A stretch of 64,000 nt of DNA, taken from NCBI RefSeq assembly GCF_003569765.1, contig NZ_QXMG01000019.1, positions 1 to 64,000 on the forward strand, in the 5' to 3' direction. Source of the DNA: Caldimonas tepidiphila. GTDB lineage: Bacteria; Pseudomonadota; Gammaproteobacteria; Burkholderiales; Burkholderiaceae_C. Shown here in pieces: positions 42,120-52,429 of this stretch; the first letter of the stretch is position 1, and each line of letters starts with the position of its first letter. Position numbers and translations under genes: made by a program. The notes beneath the pieces were generated by a model. The model was given only the letters and a program-made list of their open reading frames with translations. It was not told the DNA's origin and ran no database searches.

Positions 42120-42476
42120 CTTCAGCCTTGTGTTCACTGCGAGGCGCGCAAGCGCGCGATCGCTGCAGATGGGGACGGCAGGCGCCGGTTCAAGCCGGCA
42201 CGCTGTCACGACGGGGCGCCCCGGGGGGGCCGATGCGGGACGTCGCACGCATCCCGCTGCCCGCCGCCCGGTCCCCCATGGACAGGAGCCTCCCGCGGGC
42301 TGCAGGGGCCGGGGCGGGCGGCGACAAGACCGCTATTGTCGCGCGTACCGGCCGGGCGCGGCTTGCGGCCGGGCAAAACCCGTGCCGGCCGCAGCTGCAT
42401 CCGGCAGCACCCCGGTCCCGGCGCTGGGAGCAGTCCGCGGCGCACTGCGCCGCACCGTCTGCCGTGCCCGGCCCCG

Positions 42477-42498
42477 ATTGTTCACGGCGCTGAACAAT
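42477..42498. promoter_or_regulatory. LysR operator upstream of the GMC dehydrogenase gene
   Basis: ATTGTTCA-CGGCGC-TGAACAAT has the same two 8-bp arms as the operator at 21465-21486, with a different 6-nt spacer. It lies 18 nt upstream of the -35 element, exactly as at mmsA. Confidence 0.8.
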
Positions 42499-42516
42499 GT
42501 GATCGCGACCCCGGCC

Positions 42517-42545
42517 TGTGCAGCGGGCCGGCATGCGCCTATGCT
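42517..42545 (+). promoter_or_regulatory. Promoter of the GMC dehydrogenase gene
   Basis: TGTGCA (42517-42522), 17-nt spacer, TATGCT (42540-42545). These hexamers and spacings are the same as at mmsA, and the upstream GAACAATGTG context is also shared. Confidence 0.68.
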
Positions 42546-42592
42546 GCGGCCAGATCGGCACCATCCGGCCGCCGTGCCCCGAGGACAGGTCC

Positions 42593-44338
42593 ATGAGCGA
42601 CGCACCCACCTTCGACTACGTCATCGTCGGCGCCGGCACCGCCGGCTGCCTGCTCGCCAACCGCCTCAGCCGCGACCCCTCGGTGCGGGTGCTGCTGATC
42701 GAGGCCGGCCGCAAGGACGACTACCACTGGGTGCACATCCCGGTCGGCTACCTCTACTGCATCGGCAACCCGCGCACCGACTGGCTCTACAAGACCGAGG
42801 CCGACCCGGGGCTCAACGGCCGGCAGCTGCGCTACCCGCGCGGCAAGGTGCTCGGCGGCTGCTCGAGCATCAACGGCATGATCTACATGCGCGGCCAGTC
42901 GCGCGACTACGACCAGTGGGCGCGGCTCAGCGGCGACGCCGGCTGGGGCTGGTCGCAGTGCCTGCCCTACTTCAGGAAGCACGAGAACCACTGGCGGCTC
43001 GACCCGCAGCAGGCGGCGCAGGCGAGCGAGGAGTTCAAGGCGCTGCACGGCCACGGCGGCGAGTGGCGCGTCGAGAAGCAGCGGCTGCGCTGGGACGTGC
43101 TCGACGCCTTCGCCGCCGCCGCGGTGCAGGCCGGCATCCCGGCCACCGACGACTTCAATCGCGGCACCAACGAGGGCGTCGGCTACTTCGAGGTCAACCA
43201 GAAGGCCGGCTGGCGCTGGAACGCGGCCAAGGCGTTTCTCAGGCCCACCTGCCACGCGCGGCCGAACTTCACGCTGATGACGGGGGCGCAGGTCACGAAG
43301 CTCGTGCTGGAGCGCGACGGCGACGGCGTGCTGCGCGCCGGCGGCGTCGAGCTGATCGACGAGCGCGGCGAGGCGCTGACGGTGCGCGCCGCGCGCGAGG
43401 TCGTGATGGCCGCCGGCGCGATCGGCACGCCGCAGATCCTGCAGCTGTCGGGCATCGGCAGCGGCGCGCTGCTCGCCGACCACGGCATCGTGCCGCAGCA
43501 CGAGCTGCCCGGCGTCGGCGAGAACCTGCAGGACCACCTGCAGATCCGCGCCGTGTTCAAGGTGCAGGGCGTCAAGACACTCAACACGATGGCCAACTCG
43601 CTGTGGGGCAAGGGGATGATCGGGCTCGAGTACCTGCTGCGGCGCAGCGGCCCGATGAGCATGGCGCCCTCGCAGCTCGGGGCCTTCACGCGCTCCTCGC
43701 CCGAGTTCGAGTGGCCCAACGTCGAGTACCACGTGCAGCCGCTGTCGCTCGACGCCTTCGGCGAGCCGCTGCACCGCTTCGACGCCTTCACCGCGAGCGT
43801 GTGCAACCTGAACCCCACGTCGCGCGGCCACGTGCGGTTGAGATCGCCGCGCTGGCAGGACGCGCCGCGCATCTTCGCGAACTACCTCTCGACGCCCGAG
43901 GACCGCAAGGTCGCGGCCGACTCGCTGCGCCTGACGCGGCGCATCGCCGCGCAGCCGGCGCTGAGCGCTTACCGCCCCGAGGAGTTCCGCCCGGGCGTGC
44001 AGTACCAGAGCGACGAGGAGCTGGCGCGGCTCGCCGGCGACATCGCGACGACGATCTTCCACCCGGTCGGCACCTGCCGCATGGGCTCTGCCTCCGACGA
44101 CCAGGCGGTGGTGGACACGCGGCTGCGGGTGCGCGGCGTGCGGGGCCTGCGCGTCGTGGACGCGAGCGTGATGCCGACGATCACCAGCGGCAACACCAAC
44201 TCGCCGACGCTGATGATCGCCGAGCGCGCCGCGGAATGGATCCTGGCCGATGCGGCCCGGCCGCAGCTGCCGCTGTCGGTGGAGGCCGCGTCGCCCGGCG
44301 CCCTCAGGCCCCGGATCGCAGCGTCCGAGTCAGCGTGA
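42593..44338 (+). CDS. hpdH: GMC-family FAD alcohol dehydrogenase, probable 3-hydroxypropionate dehydrogenase
   Basis: This 581-aa glucose-methanol-choline oxidoreductase has the FAD motif VIVGAGTAGCLLANRLS (residues 10-26), PRGKVLGGCSSINGMIYMRG (about 83-102), GAIGTPQILQLSGIG and the catalytic His region FHPVGTCRMG. The C-terminal NTNSPTLMIAERAAEWI helix is conserved. In Pseudomonas and Cupriavidus a GMC enzyme (HpdH) oxidises 3-hydroxypropionate to malonate semialdehyde, which MmsA then converts to acetyl-CoA. The shared operator with mmsA supports that role here. A choline or other alcohol dehydrogenase is the alternative. Confidence 0.8.
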   Translation: MSDAPTFDYVIVGAGTAGCLLANRLSRDPSVRVLLIEAGRKDDYHWVHIPVGYLYCIGNPRTDWLYKTEADPGLNGRQLRYPRGKVLGGCSSINGMIYMRGQSRDYDQWARLSGDAGWGWSQCLPYFRKHENHWRLDPQQAAQASEEFKALHGHGGEWRVEKQRLRWDVLDAFAAAAVQAGIPATDDFNRGTNEGVGYFEVNQKAGWRWNAAKAFLRPTCHARPNFTLMTGAQVTKLVLERDGDGVLRAGGVELIDERGEALTVRAAREVVMAAGAIGTPQILQLSGIGSGALLADHGIVPQHELPGVGENLQDHLQIRAVFKVQGVKTLNTMANSLWGKGMIGLEYLLRRSGPMSMAPSQLGAFTRSSPEFEWPNVEYHVQPLSLDAFGEPLHRFDAFTASVCNLNPTSRGHVRLRSPRWQDAPRIFANYLSTPEDRKVAADSLRLTRRIAAQPALSAYRPEEFRPGVQYQSDEELARLAGDIATTIFHPVGTCRMGSASDDQAVVDTRLRVRGVRGLRVVDASVMPTITSGNTNSPTLMIAERAAEWILADAARPQLPLSVEAASPGALRPRIAASESA

Positions 44339-44867
44339 CGAGCTTCGCGAGCAGCTGCGCGATCTTCTCGCGCGTCTTGTCGTCGGTGAGGCGGCCCTGC
44401 GCGTCGAAGCGCTGCGCGGCGCTGCCGATCATCACCTCCGGCTGCGCGACCACCGGCATGTCGAAGAAGACCAGCACCTGGCGCAGGTGGTACTGCGCCC
44501 GCGCGGTGCCGAGCAGGCCGGTGGACGCGCCCATGATCGCCGCAGGCTTGGCCGTCCAGGCCGCCTGCCCGTAGGGGCGCGAGGCCCAGTCGATCGCGTT
44601 CTTCAGCGCGGCGGGGATCGAGTAGTTGTGCTCGGGCGTCGCGAACAGGATCGCGTCCGCGGCGCGCACCGCGTCCTTCAGGCGCAGCACCGCCTCGGGC
44701 GCGGAGACCTCCAGGTCCTGGTTGTAGACCGGCAGTCCGTCGATCGGGTGGATCTCGAGCGTCGCGCCCTCGGGCACGAGCGACTTGGCGGCCTCGAGCG
44801 CGAGGCGGTTGTACGAGCCCTGGCGCAGGCTGCCGGGGATGCCGAGGATGCGGACGGGATCGCTCAT
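44304..44867 (-). CDS. NADPH-dependent FMN reductase
   Basis: This 187-aa flavodoxin-like protein has the SsuE/ChrR-type phosphate-binding loop GIPGSLRQGSYNR (residues 9-21) and the ATPEHNYSIPAALKNAIDW signature near residues 76-94. It is likely a quinone, chromate or azo reductase, or supplies reduced FMN. It is convergent with the GMC gene and overlaps it by 35 bp, so the two 3' ends are antisense. GGGAGGACT read on the minus strand precedes the start. Confidence 0.9.
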   Translation of the reverse strand: MSDPVRILGIPGSLRQGSYNRLALEAAKSLVPEGATLEIHPIDGLPVYNQDLEVSAPEAVLRLKDAVRAADAILFATPEHNYSIPAALKNAIDWASRPYGQAAWTAKPAAIMGASTGLLGTARAQYHLRQVLVFFDMPVVAQPEVMIGSAAQRFDAQGRLTDDKTREKIAQLLAKLVTLTRTLRSGA

Positions 44868-44936
44868 GAGGGGAGGACTCCTGGATCGGGTGGGGCTCCC
44901 GTTCTACCGCAGGCGGGCGTGCCCGCGCTCCTCGCC

Positions 44937-45371
44937 TCAGTTCCAGCGCCCGTTGGCGCCCCCCACGCTGTAGCGGCCGGCGCCGAGCAGCGCGACGGCG
45001 AGCGCGCCGAACAGGAACAGGCCCTGCAGCTCCAGCGCCCAGCCGCCCTGCTTGCCGAGCGTGAAGAGCTCGCCGGCATGCACCAGCGCCACCGCGACGA
45101 TCATGTTGGCGACGACCACCAGCGCCGCCGCCCGGGTCCACAGCCCGACGATCATCAGCAGCGGCGCGATCACCTCGCCGATGTAGACGCCGTAGGCCAG
45201 CACGCCGGGCAGCCCGACGTTGGCCAGCATGCCCGAGATGCCGGTCACGCCGCCGGTGAGCTTGGCGACGCCGTGCAGCAGCATCAGCAGGCCAACCGTG
45301 AGGCGCAGCACCAGCTTGCCGGCATCGTCGCCAGCGTGCGCGGAGGCAGGAGACCGGGTGACTCTGGCCAT
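44937..45371 (-). CDS. DoxX-family membrane protein
   Basis: This 144-aa protein has four hydrophobic helices. The first ends LLMLLHGVAKLTGG; the second and third carry IGEVIAPLLMIVGLW and ALVVVANMIVAVAL; the fourth is LQGLFLFGALAVALLGAG. That is the DoxX/DoxD fold. It lies 28 bp after the GH1-RmlD fusion on the same strand, and an AAAAGGAGCG site precedes ATG 45371. Family members are linked to redox or thiol homeostasis. It could share the glf operon, but a functional link is not clear. Confidence 0.85.
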   Translation of the reverse strand: MARVTRSPASAHAGDDAGKLVLRLTVGLLMLLHGVAKLTGGVTGISGMLANVGLPGVLAYGVYIGEVIAPLLMIVGLWTRAAALVVVANMIVAVALVHAGELFTLGKQGGWALELQGLFLFGALAVALLGAGRYSVGGANGRWN

Positions 45372-45399
45372 GGTTCGCTCCTTTTCGCGGGACTGTCGC

Positions 45400-47687
45400 T
45401 CAGCCGCCCTGCGCGCGCTGCGCACGCTGTGGCTGCAGCGGCGGGTTCGCGGCCTCGCGGGGACCGAGCTCCGGACGCACGTCGTGCACGTCCTCGCCGC
45501 GGGTGAGGCAGCCGAACACCCGCTCGGGGGCGGCGGCGCCGAGTCCCGTGTCGACCTCGCGGAGGTAGCGCGCCATCGCGTGCTCGAGCGAGGGCATCAG
45601 ACGGCCGCGCTCGGTGCCCAGCACCGCGTAGGCCGGGCGCGGCGCCGGCAGCCCGAGCGTCGCGCAGGGCACGCCCTGCACCAGCTCCTGCGGCAGCCCC
45701 GCCATGCGCGCCGCCAGCCGCGCGAAACCGGCCCAGCTCACCGCGCCGTCGTTCGCGAGGTGCCACAGGCCCTGCTCTCCGTCGATGAGCAGGTCGAGGC
45801 AGGCGCCGACGAGGTCGGGCACGTAGGTCGGCGACACGATCTGGTCCTCGGCCGCGGTCCAGCGCTCGCCGCGGCGCAGCGCCTCGAGCGCCAGCGTGAC
45901 GAAGTTGTGGCGGTCCCAGGGCCCGAAGAAGGCCGAGGTGCGCACCACCAGCGCATGCGGCATCGCGTCGAGCACGCACTGCTCGGCGGCGTGCTTCGCC
46001 TCGCCGTAGGCGTTGAGCGGGCGCGGGGTGTCGCTCTCGACGTAGGGCCGGTCCTGGCGGCCGTCAAAGACGAGGTCCGACGAGAAGGTCAGCAGCTCGA
46101 CGCCGGCCTGCGCGCAGGCGCGCGCCAGCACCGCCGGCCCTTCCGCGTTCTCGCGCCACTGGCGCGGGTCGTTCTGCGCGTCGTCAACGCGCACGAAGCC
46201 GGCGGTGTTGACGATCGCCCAGGGCTGCCAGCGGTCGAGCACGGCCTGCACCGAGGCCGGCTCGCCGATGTCGAGCTCGGTGCGCGTCAGCAGCCGGAAC
46301 GGCAGGCCGCGCACTGCGCACATCCGCGCGAAGGCCTGCCCGAGCGTGCCGGTGGCGCCGGTGATCAGGATCGGCCGCCCGCCCTGCACCTCGCGGGCCT
46401 GCACCTCGCCGTGCGCCGGGTAGATCAGCCGCAGCTCGCGCCGCCACCAGCCCGGCACCGACAGCACCGGGTGGTTGGGCCGGATGCCGTGGCCGAGCTG
46501 GCGCGCCACGCGCGCCAGCGCCGTGGGCCGCGGCTCGGGGCCGCGCACGTCCCACAGCCCCGGCTCGTAGTGGCCGCGCGCCTGCGTCAGCAGGCTGTCC
46601 CAGTCGAAGGCGCCCATCGCGGACCAGACGGTGACGGCGCGCATGTCCACGCCCTCGCCGCGCAGCGTCTGCGCCGCGCGCCAGCCCTCGAGCAGCCAGC
46701 GCAGCTGCTCCTCGCGGGTGCAGCCAAGGTGCACCTCGGTGATCGCGAGCGGGCGGCCGTAGCGCACCGCGGCCTCGCGCAGCCGCGCCTCGAAGCCGCC
46801 GATGTGGCGGCCGAGCACGCGCACCGCCTCGGTGTCGACGTAGCGGTCGCGGCCGTTGCCGCCGTGCAGGTGCGCCGGGTAGCGCTCGAGGCGGTGGTCG
46901 AGGAAGCGCTCGCTGGTCAGATAGCTGTTGATGCCGACGATGTCGGGCGGGCACGGCGCGCGCTGCAGCTCGTCGAGCTCGGAGGGGCCCGCGCCGGAGG
47001 AGGTCAGGTACTTCCACAGCGGGTGGCTGCGCCCCACCCTGCCGCACAGCAGGTCGTAGGACAGCCAGCGGCGCTCGTTCTCGAACTCGGCCTGGTAGCG
47101 CAGCGGCTCGGTGCTGCTAGTGTGGCCGAGGTCGTCGGTCTGCACCAGCTGCGCCGCCGGGTTGACGGCGCGGATCGCGCGCATCGCGAGCACGGTGCCA
47201 CGCACCTGGTTGAGCAGCGCGCGCACGAAGCTGCGGTCGTCGCGGCGATGCGGGTACCAGACGCCGTAGAGCGCGGCGAAGCGCGCGGTAGTCAGCGGCT
47301 CGTTGACCGGCGTCCACATGTCGATCCACGGGTAGCGCCGCGCCACCGCGGCGGCGTACTCGGCGAGCTTCTCAGGGAAGGCGGGATCGAGCAGGTCGGT
47401 GTGGCGCGGACCGCTGCCGTGGTGCAGCAGGCCGGCGATCGGCGCGAGGCCGAGCTCGCGCATGCGCGCGAGCCGGCCGTCGGCCCAGTCCCAGTCGTAG
47501 CGACCGGGCTGCGGGGAGGTGCGCTCCCACAGCAGCGGAAAGCGCATGCGCTTCGCGCCCAGCGAGGCGAGCCGGTCCAGGTCGTCGAGCCGCTGCGCAA
47601 AGCCGCTGAGCTCGATCTGGTCCATGTACGCGTCGCCGACGCGGCTGACGGTCGGTTCGATCCCGACCCAGAGTTCCGGCCCCGCGC

Positions 47688-47691
<4 letters not shown>
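45400..47691 (-). CDS. Fusion protein: GH1-like glycosidase domain plus RmlD-like sugar-nucleotide reductase domain
   Basis: The protein has 763 aa. The first 400 residues form a GH1-like (beta/alpha)8 domain with the acid/base motif TPVNEPLTTARF and the nucleophile region ITEVHLGC, so both catalytic glutamates appear present. The second half (about 435-720) is an SDR of the RmlD/dTDP-4-dehydrorhamnose reductase type, with GATGTLGQAF and the catalytic NAYGEAKHAAE (YxxxK). The start at 47691 overlaps the glf stop (ATGA). The context points to cell-surface polysaccharide or galactofuranose metabolism. The fusion is an unusual combination. Confidence 0.85.
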
Positions 47692-48938
<1,247 letters not shown>

Positions 48939-49278
48939 TCCGTTCAATTCGCTCAAAGCCGATCTCCTTTTGCTGCACTGCGGCGACACCGGCTCAGGAA
49001 GGGCAAGCGGTGTGCCGCCCTGGGGCGTGCCGCCGTCCGGAACAGGGGTCTTGCGGCGTCGCCGGGTGGCGCGAAAGGCATCCCGGGCTTGCGGCAGGCG
49101 CGGCCGGCGACTTGTAACGAGGGGTGGAGCGGCCGGCACCGCGGCGTGGCGCACGGAGCCGGACGGGCGACCCGTGCCGCGCGGCAGCAGGCAGGGGCGG
49201 CACGCACCCTCGCACCGCAGGCCGCCCGGAACGGGCGGGGAGCGTCGGCGGGCACGCCATCTGCCCGTGTGAAGGGCT
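48939..49278. other. 340-bp divergent intergenic region between glf and a phosphoribosyltransferase gene
   Basis: No ORF or RNA gene is supported. The stretch is GC-rich throughout, with no strong hairpin/T-tract terminator and no confident -35/-10 pair on either strand. It must hold both divergent promoters. Confidence 0.5.
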
Positions 49279-50169
49279 ATGGATGAACTGCACATCGCCC
49301 ACTTCATCGACCGGCGCGACGCCGGCCGCCAGCTGGCGCGGGCGCTGACCCGCTACCGCGACGCGCACCCCGTGGTGCTGGCGCTGCCGCGCGGCGGCGT
49401 GCCGGTGGGCTACGAGATCGCGCGCGCGCTGGAGGCGCCGCTCGACGTGCTGCTGGTGCGCAAGCTCGGCGCGCCGGGCTTCCCGGAGCTGGGGATCGGC
49501 GCGGTGGTGGAGGGCCGCCACCCGCAGCGCGTGCTCAACGACCGCGTGATGGAGGCGGTGCAGCCCTCGGACGTCTACCTCGACGAGGAGACCGCGCGCC
49601 AGCTCGAGGAGATCGAGCGCCGCCGCCGCCACTACCGCGGCGACCGCCCGATGACGCCGGTCGAGGGGCGCACCGTGATCCTCACCGACGACGGCGTCGC
49701 CACCGGCGGCACCGCGCGGGTGGCGCTGCGCGCGCTCGCGCGCGCCGGCGTGCGGCACCTGGTGCTGGCGCTGCCGGTGGCGCCGCGCGAGCTGCTGGAG
49801 TCGCTCCAGGAGTCCTGCGACGACCTGGTCTGCCTGCACTCGCCGCTGCACTTCGCATCGGTGGGCGCCTGCTACGGCGACTTCACGCAGGTGCCCGACG
49901 ACAGCGTGATCGAGCTGCTGCAGGCCGCGCGCGCCGCAGCGCCGCCGTCGATGCCGGCCGCGCATGCCGCACCGCCGGAGCTGCGGCACAGGGACGAGCG
50001 CTGGGGCGACCCCGACGTGGCGCCCGACATCGACGAGGAGCCCGAGCCGAGCTCGCCGCTGGCGAGCCTGCCGGCGCGCGGCCCGCAGCCGGTGCCGGCG
50101 CTGCTGCAACCCTGGCCGCTGCGCGACTCCGAGCCGCCCGCACCGCCCGCGCCGCACCCTCCACACTGA
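49279..50169 (+). CDS. Phosphoribosyltransferase-domain protein
   Basis: The protein has 296 aa. The PRPP-binding loop is VILTDDGVATGGTARVAL near residues 133-150, and LALPRGGVPVGYEIA near 35-49 is the family start. The first 220 residues form the PRTase domain. The last 75 residues are a disordered-looking Pro/Glu/Ala tail. These stand-alone PRTases usually have no assigned base substrate. GAAGGG lies only 2 bp before the ATG, which is tight but the best in frame. A strong AGGAGGAGG site then leads to the next gene. Confidence 0.85.
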   Translation: MDELHIAHFIDRRDAGRQLARALTRYRDAHPVVLALPRGGVPVGYEIARALEAPLDVLLVRKLGAPGFPELGIGAVVEGRHPQRVLNDRVMEAVQPSDVYLDEETARQLEEIERRRRHYRGDRPMTPVEGRTVILTDDGVATGGTARVALRALARAGVRHLVLALPVAPRELLESLQESCDDLVCLHSPLHFASVGACYGDFTQVPDDSVIELLQAARAAAPPSMPAAHAAPPELRHRDERWGDPDVAPDIDEEPEPSSPLASLPARGPQPVPALLQPWPLRDSEPPAPPAPHPPH

Positions 50170-50236
50170 GGGGGATGCGCCCGCCGCAGTTTTTTCATAC
50201 TAGCCTGTAGCCCTTGCACCCAGGAGGAGGGACGCG

Positions 50237-50662
50237 ATGGACATGGACTGCGAGATCTACCAGCACCTGACGCAGACCGAGCACGCGATGGAGCGGGCCG
50301 ACCTGCTGTGCCGCGCCGATCCCTGCATCGAGCGCGTGGCCGGCGAGCGCGTGCGTTCGCTGCATGCGGCCGCCACCCGGGCCAAGCGCGATTTCACGCT
50401 CGCGGCCGGGGAGTCGCCGCTGTGCAGGGAGCTCGTCGAGCTGGAGCGGGCGCTGGTGGAAGCTTGCGAGGCCTGCCCGGACACCGCCGGCGCCGCGCCG
50501 ACCGATCACGGGCTGCAGTCGGCGCTGCACGACGCGCTACGCGAGGTGCGCGACCTGCGCCGGCAGCTGCACGGCGACGAGCCGCCGTCCGGCGGCCCGG
50601 ACGTCCCGGGCGGCAACGGCCTCGACCGGGACGGGCCGCACCAGGCCGCGATCCACCGCTGA
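50237..50662 (+). CDS. Hypothetical protein, 141 aa
   Basis: AGGAGGAGG (50222-50230) is a near-ideal ribosome site 6 bp before ATG 50237. The first 115 residues are helical and contain four cysteines (CEIY, LLCRADPC and EACEACPD). The last 30 residues are Gly/Asp/Pro-rich and disordered. Not a recognised family. It follows the phosphoribosyltransferase gene by 67 bp on the same strand. Confidence 0.65.
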   Translation: MDMDCEIYQHLTQTEHAMERADLLCRADPCIERVAGERVRSLHAAATRAKRDFTLAAGESPLCRELVELERALVEACEACPDTAGAAPTDHGLQSALHDALREVRDLRRQLHGDEPPSGGPDVPGGNGLDRDGPHQAAIHR

Positions 50663-51179
50663 GCCGCCCCCGGCGAGGCGCTCACCGTCTCCCCGCCACC
50701 GGGAAACAGGCGCCGTAAGGCGCAGGCCTCCGCAGGCCGTCCTCCCGGGTGTGCGAATGCGCTGTCTGCAGGCCGTAACGCCCTCCCGGGATCGGCATGC
50801 CGTGCCCAATATTCATTGGGGTTTTTCAGGCTTTTCAGTTCGTCGTCAGTGTCGAAAATGCTGCAAATTGGTGCAGGAAAACCCCTAGTGCACGGCTTGG
50901 CCGCGGACCGTACATTCACGTCACTCGCAGCGTCGCCCCCCAGGGACGGCGCTCAAAGCGGGGGTCCGAGGAGACATAAATAAGCTAGCAATAAAAGGCG
51001 CTGCCTGGAGCGGATGCCAAAATACCGAAGGCGCTGGTCACTGACGTGGCCAGCGCCTTTCGTCATTTCGGGGCTTCGTGCTCATCGCTCTCCCTGCATG
51101 GATGGTGCGGCTGCCGGCCCGGCGGCGGCGCCCGAGAGGGTTTGCAAGCAGCGCGCCCGCCCCCCCTCTCCTGGTCCTG
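50663..51179 (+). other. 517-bp gene-free region containing an attenuator-like leader
   Basis: No convincing ORF. The part from about 50800 to 51060 is AT-rich for this genome (for example CATAAATAAGCTAGCAATAAAA around 50973-50996). The 9-mer AAGGCGCTG occurs twice (50995-51003 and 51028-51036), and either copy can pair with CAGCGCCTT at 51051-51059; the second pairing gives the terminator. This upstream competitor suggests an attenuator for the TauE gene, or a small RNA. Promoter elements are not clear. Confidence 0.4.
51028..51060 (+). terminator. Terminator or attenuator hairpin before the TauE gene
   Basis: A 10-bp stem AAGGCGCTGG/CCAGCGCCTT (51028-51037 and 51050-51059) with a 12-nt loop is followed by T and CGTC. 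The T tract is short (TTT including the last stem bases). Confidence 0.65.
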
Positions 51180-51944
51180 ATGCTCGAACTCGCAATCGTC
51201 ACGCTCGCCTCGCTGCTGGCCGGTTTCGTCGACGCCATCGTCGGCGGCGGCGGCCTGATCCTCGCCCCGGCGCTCTTCGGCACCTTCCCCGCCGCGGCGC
51301 CGGCCACGCTCTTCGGCACCAACAAGGGCGCCGCGGTATGGGGCACGGCCTGGGCCAGCGCGCAGTACGCGCGCCGCGTGAGCATCTCCTGGCACGCGCT
51401 GCTGCCGGCGGCCGCCGCGGCGCTCGCCGGCAGCTTCGCCGGGGCCTGGGCCGTGACGCTGGTGCCGGCGGACCAGCTGCGCCGCGCGCTGCCGCTGGTG
51501 CTGATCGCGCTGCTCGCCTACACGCTCGCGCGCAAGGACCTGGGCCGCTCGCATGCGCCGCGCTTCGCCGGGCGGCACGAGGCGCTGGTCGCCTCGGCGG
51601 TGGGCGGCGTGATCGGCCTCTACGACGGCTTCTTCGGCCCCGGCACCGGCAGCTTCTTCGTGTTCCTGTTCGTGCGCCTGCTCGGCTACGACTTCCTGCA
51701 CGCGTCGGCGAGCGCGAAGCTGCTGAACACCGCGACCAACATCGCGGCGCTGGCGCTGTTCACCGCGAAGGGCCATGTCTGGTGGCACCTCGCGGTGCCG
51801 ATGGCGGTGGCCAACGTGATGGGCAGCCTGCTGGGCACGCGGCTGGCGCTGCGCCACGGCGCCGGCTTCGTGCGCGGCATGTTCATCGCCGTGGTCTCGG
51901 CGCTGATCCTCAAGACCGGCTGGGACGCGCTGCGGCTGCCCTGA
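51180..51944 (+). CDS. Sulfite exporter TauE/SafE-family permease
   Basis: This 254-aa protein has about seven to eight hydrophobic helices with the internal repeats of the TSUP family. The family motifs GFVDAIVGGGGLILAPAL (residues 15-32) and the second-half IGLYDGFFGPGTGSFFVFL (about 145-163) are both present. It probably exports sulfite, sulfoacetate or a related organic anion. Upstream in-frame starts reach back to 51078, but they would run from the terminator into a basic segment, so ATG 51180 at the first helix is preferred. No clear ribosome site. Confidence 0.85.
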   Translation: MLELAIVTLASLLAGFVDAIVGGGGLILAPALFGTFPAAAPATLFGTNKGAAVWGTAWASAQYARRVSISWHALLPAAAAALAGSFAGAWAVTLVPADQLRRALPLVLIALLAYTLARKDLGRSHAPRFAGRHEALVASAVGGVIGLYDGFFGPGTGSFFVFLFVRLLGYDFLHASASAKLLNTATNIAALALFTAKGHVWWHLAVPMAVANVMGSLLGTRLALRHGAGFVRGMFIAVVSALILKTGWDALRLP

Positions 51945-51969
51945 GCGCGTCCCGGCCGCTGCCCGCGCC

Positions 51970-52428
51970 TCAGTGCGTACGCTCGAGGTCCACCCAGACG
52001 GTGGCCGGGTAGGAGTTCCAGCGCAGCGTCATCACGTAGGGGTGGCGGCGCACGCGCGCGTGCGTGCCGCTGCGCCCCTGCATACGCACCGGCACCGAGA
52101 TGTCGAGTCCCGGCCCGAAATGCTTGCGTGCGTTGCCCGCCAGCGTGTTCGCGACCTCGCCCACCGCGTCGAGCAGCGCCGAGTCCGACAGGTCCTGCTC
52201 CTGCTGCAGCACCAGCAGCTCCTTGAGCGCCGCGGTGGGCATCGAGACGATGACGTGGCCGTTGTAGGCGCCGGAGAAGGAGACGATGCCGTTGAACTCG
52301 TGGCCCTCGAGATCCTCCACCGCGAGGTAGGCGGAAGTGATCTCCGGCTCGATGCGGGTGGTGACCTGGAAGTAGCGCCGCACCGAGTCGACGAAGAGCC
52401 GCAGGTCGCTTTCGTTCAGGGTTCCCAT
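51970..52428 (-). CDS. cheX: CheX/CheC-type chemotaxis phosphatase
   Basis: This 152-aa protein has the CheX fold signature: a first SDSALLDAVGEVANTLAGNARKHFG helix (residues about 80-104) carrying the E-x-x-N pair (Glu-x-x-Asn in EVAN) that removes phosphate from CheY~P. It is the last gene of a minus-strand operon with a CheY-like receiver (1 bp upstream) and a membrane-bound CheA-like kinase. The three together form a self-contained phosphorelay with a dedicated phosphatase. Confidence 0.85.
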   Translation of the reverse strand: MGTLNESDLRLFVDSVRRYFQVTTRIEPEITSAYLAVEDLEGHEFNGIVSFSGAYNGHVIVSMPTAALKELLVLQQEQDLSDSALLDAVGEVANTLAGNARKHFGPGLDISVPVRMQGRSGTHARVRRHPYVMTLRWNSYPATVWVDLERTH

Positions 52429-52429
52429 C

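Larger units (their letters stand above)
42120..42592 (+). other. 473-bp gene-free region with the GMC-gene control elements
   Basis: No supported ORF. The first 350 bp are GC-rich, with no strong hairpin/T-tract terminator recognised. The last 120 bp contain the LysR operator (42477-42498) and promoter (42517-42545) shared with mmsA. The upstream neighbour is divergent (zinc-ribbon gene), so all control of the GMC gene must lie here. Confidence 0.6.

Noticed and set aside
48939-49278. Longer N terminus for the UDP-galactopyranose mutase (start at 49307)
   Set aside because: The extra residues are Arg/Pro-rich and unlike family N termini; the FAD motif should lie near residue 20, which fits the start at 48938.
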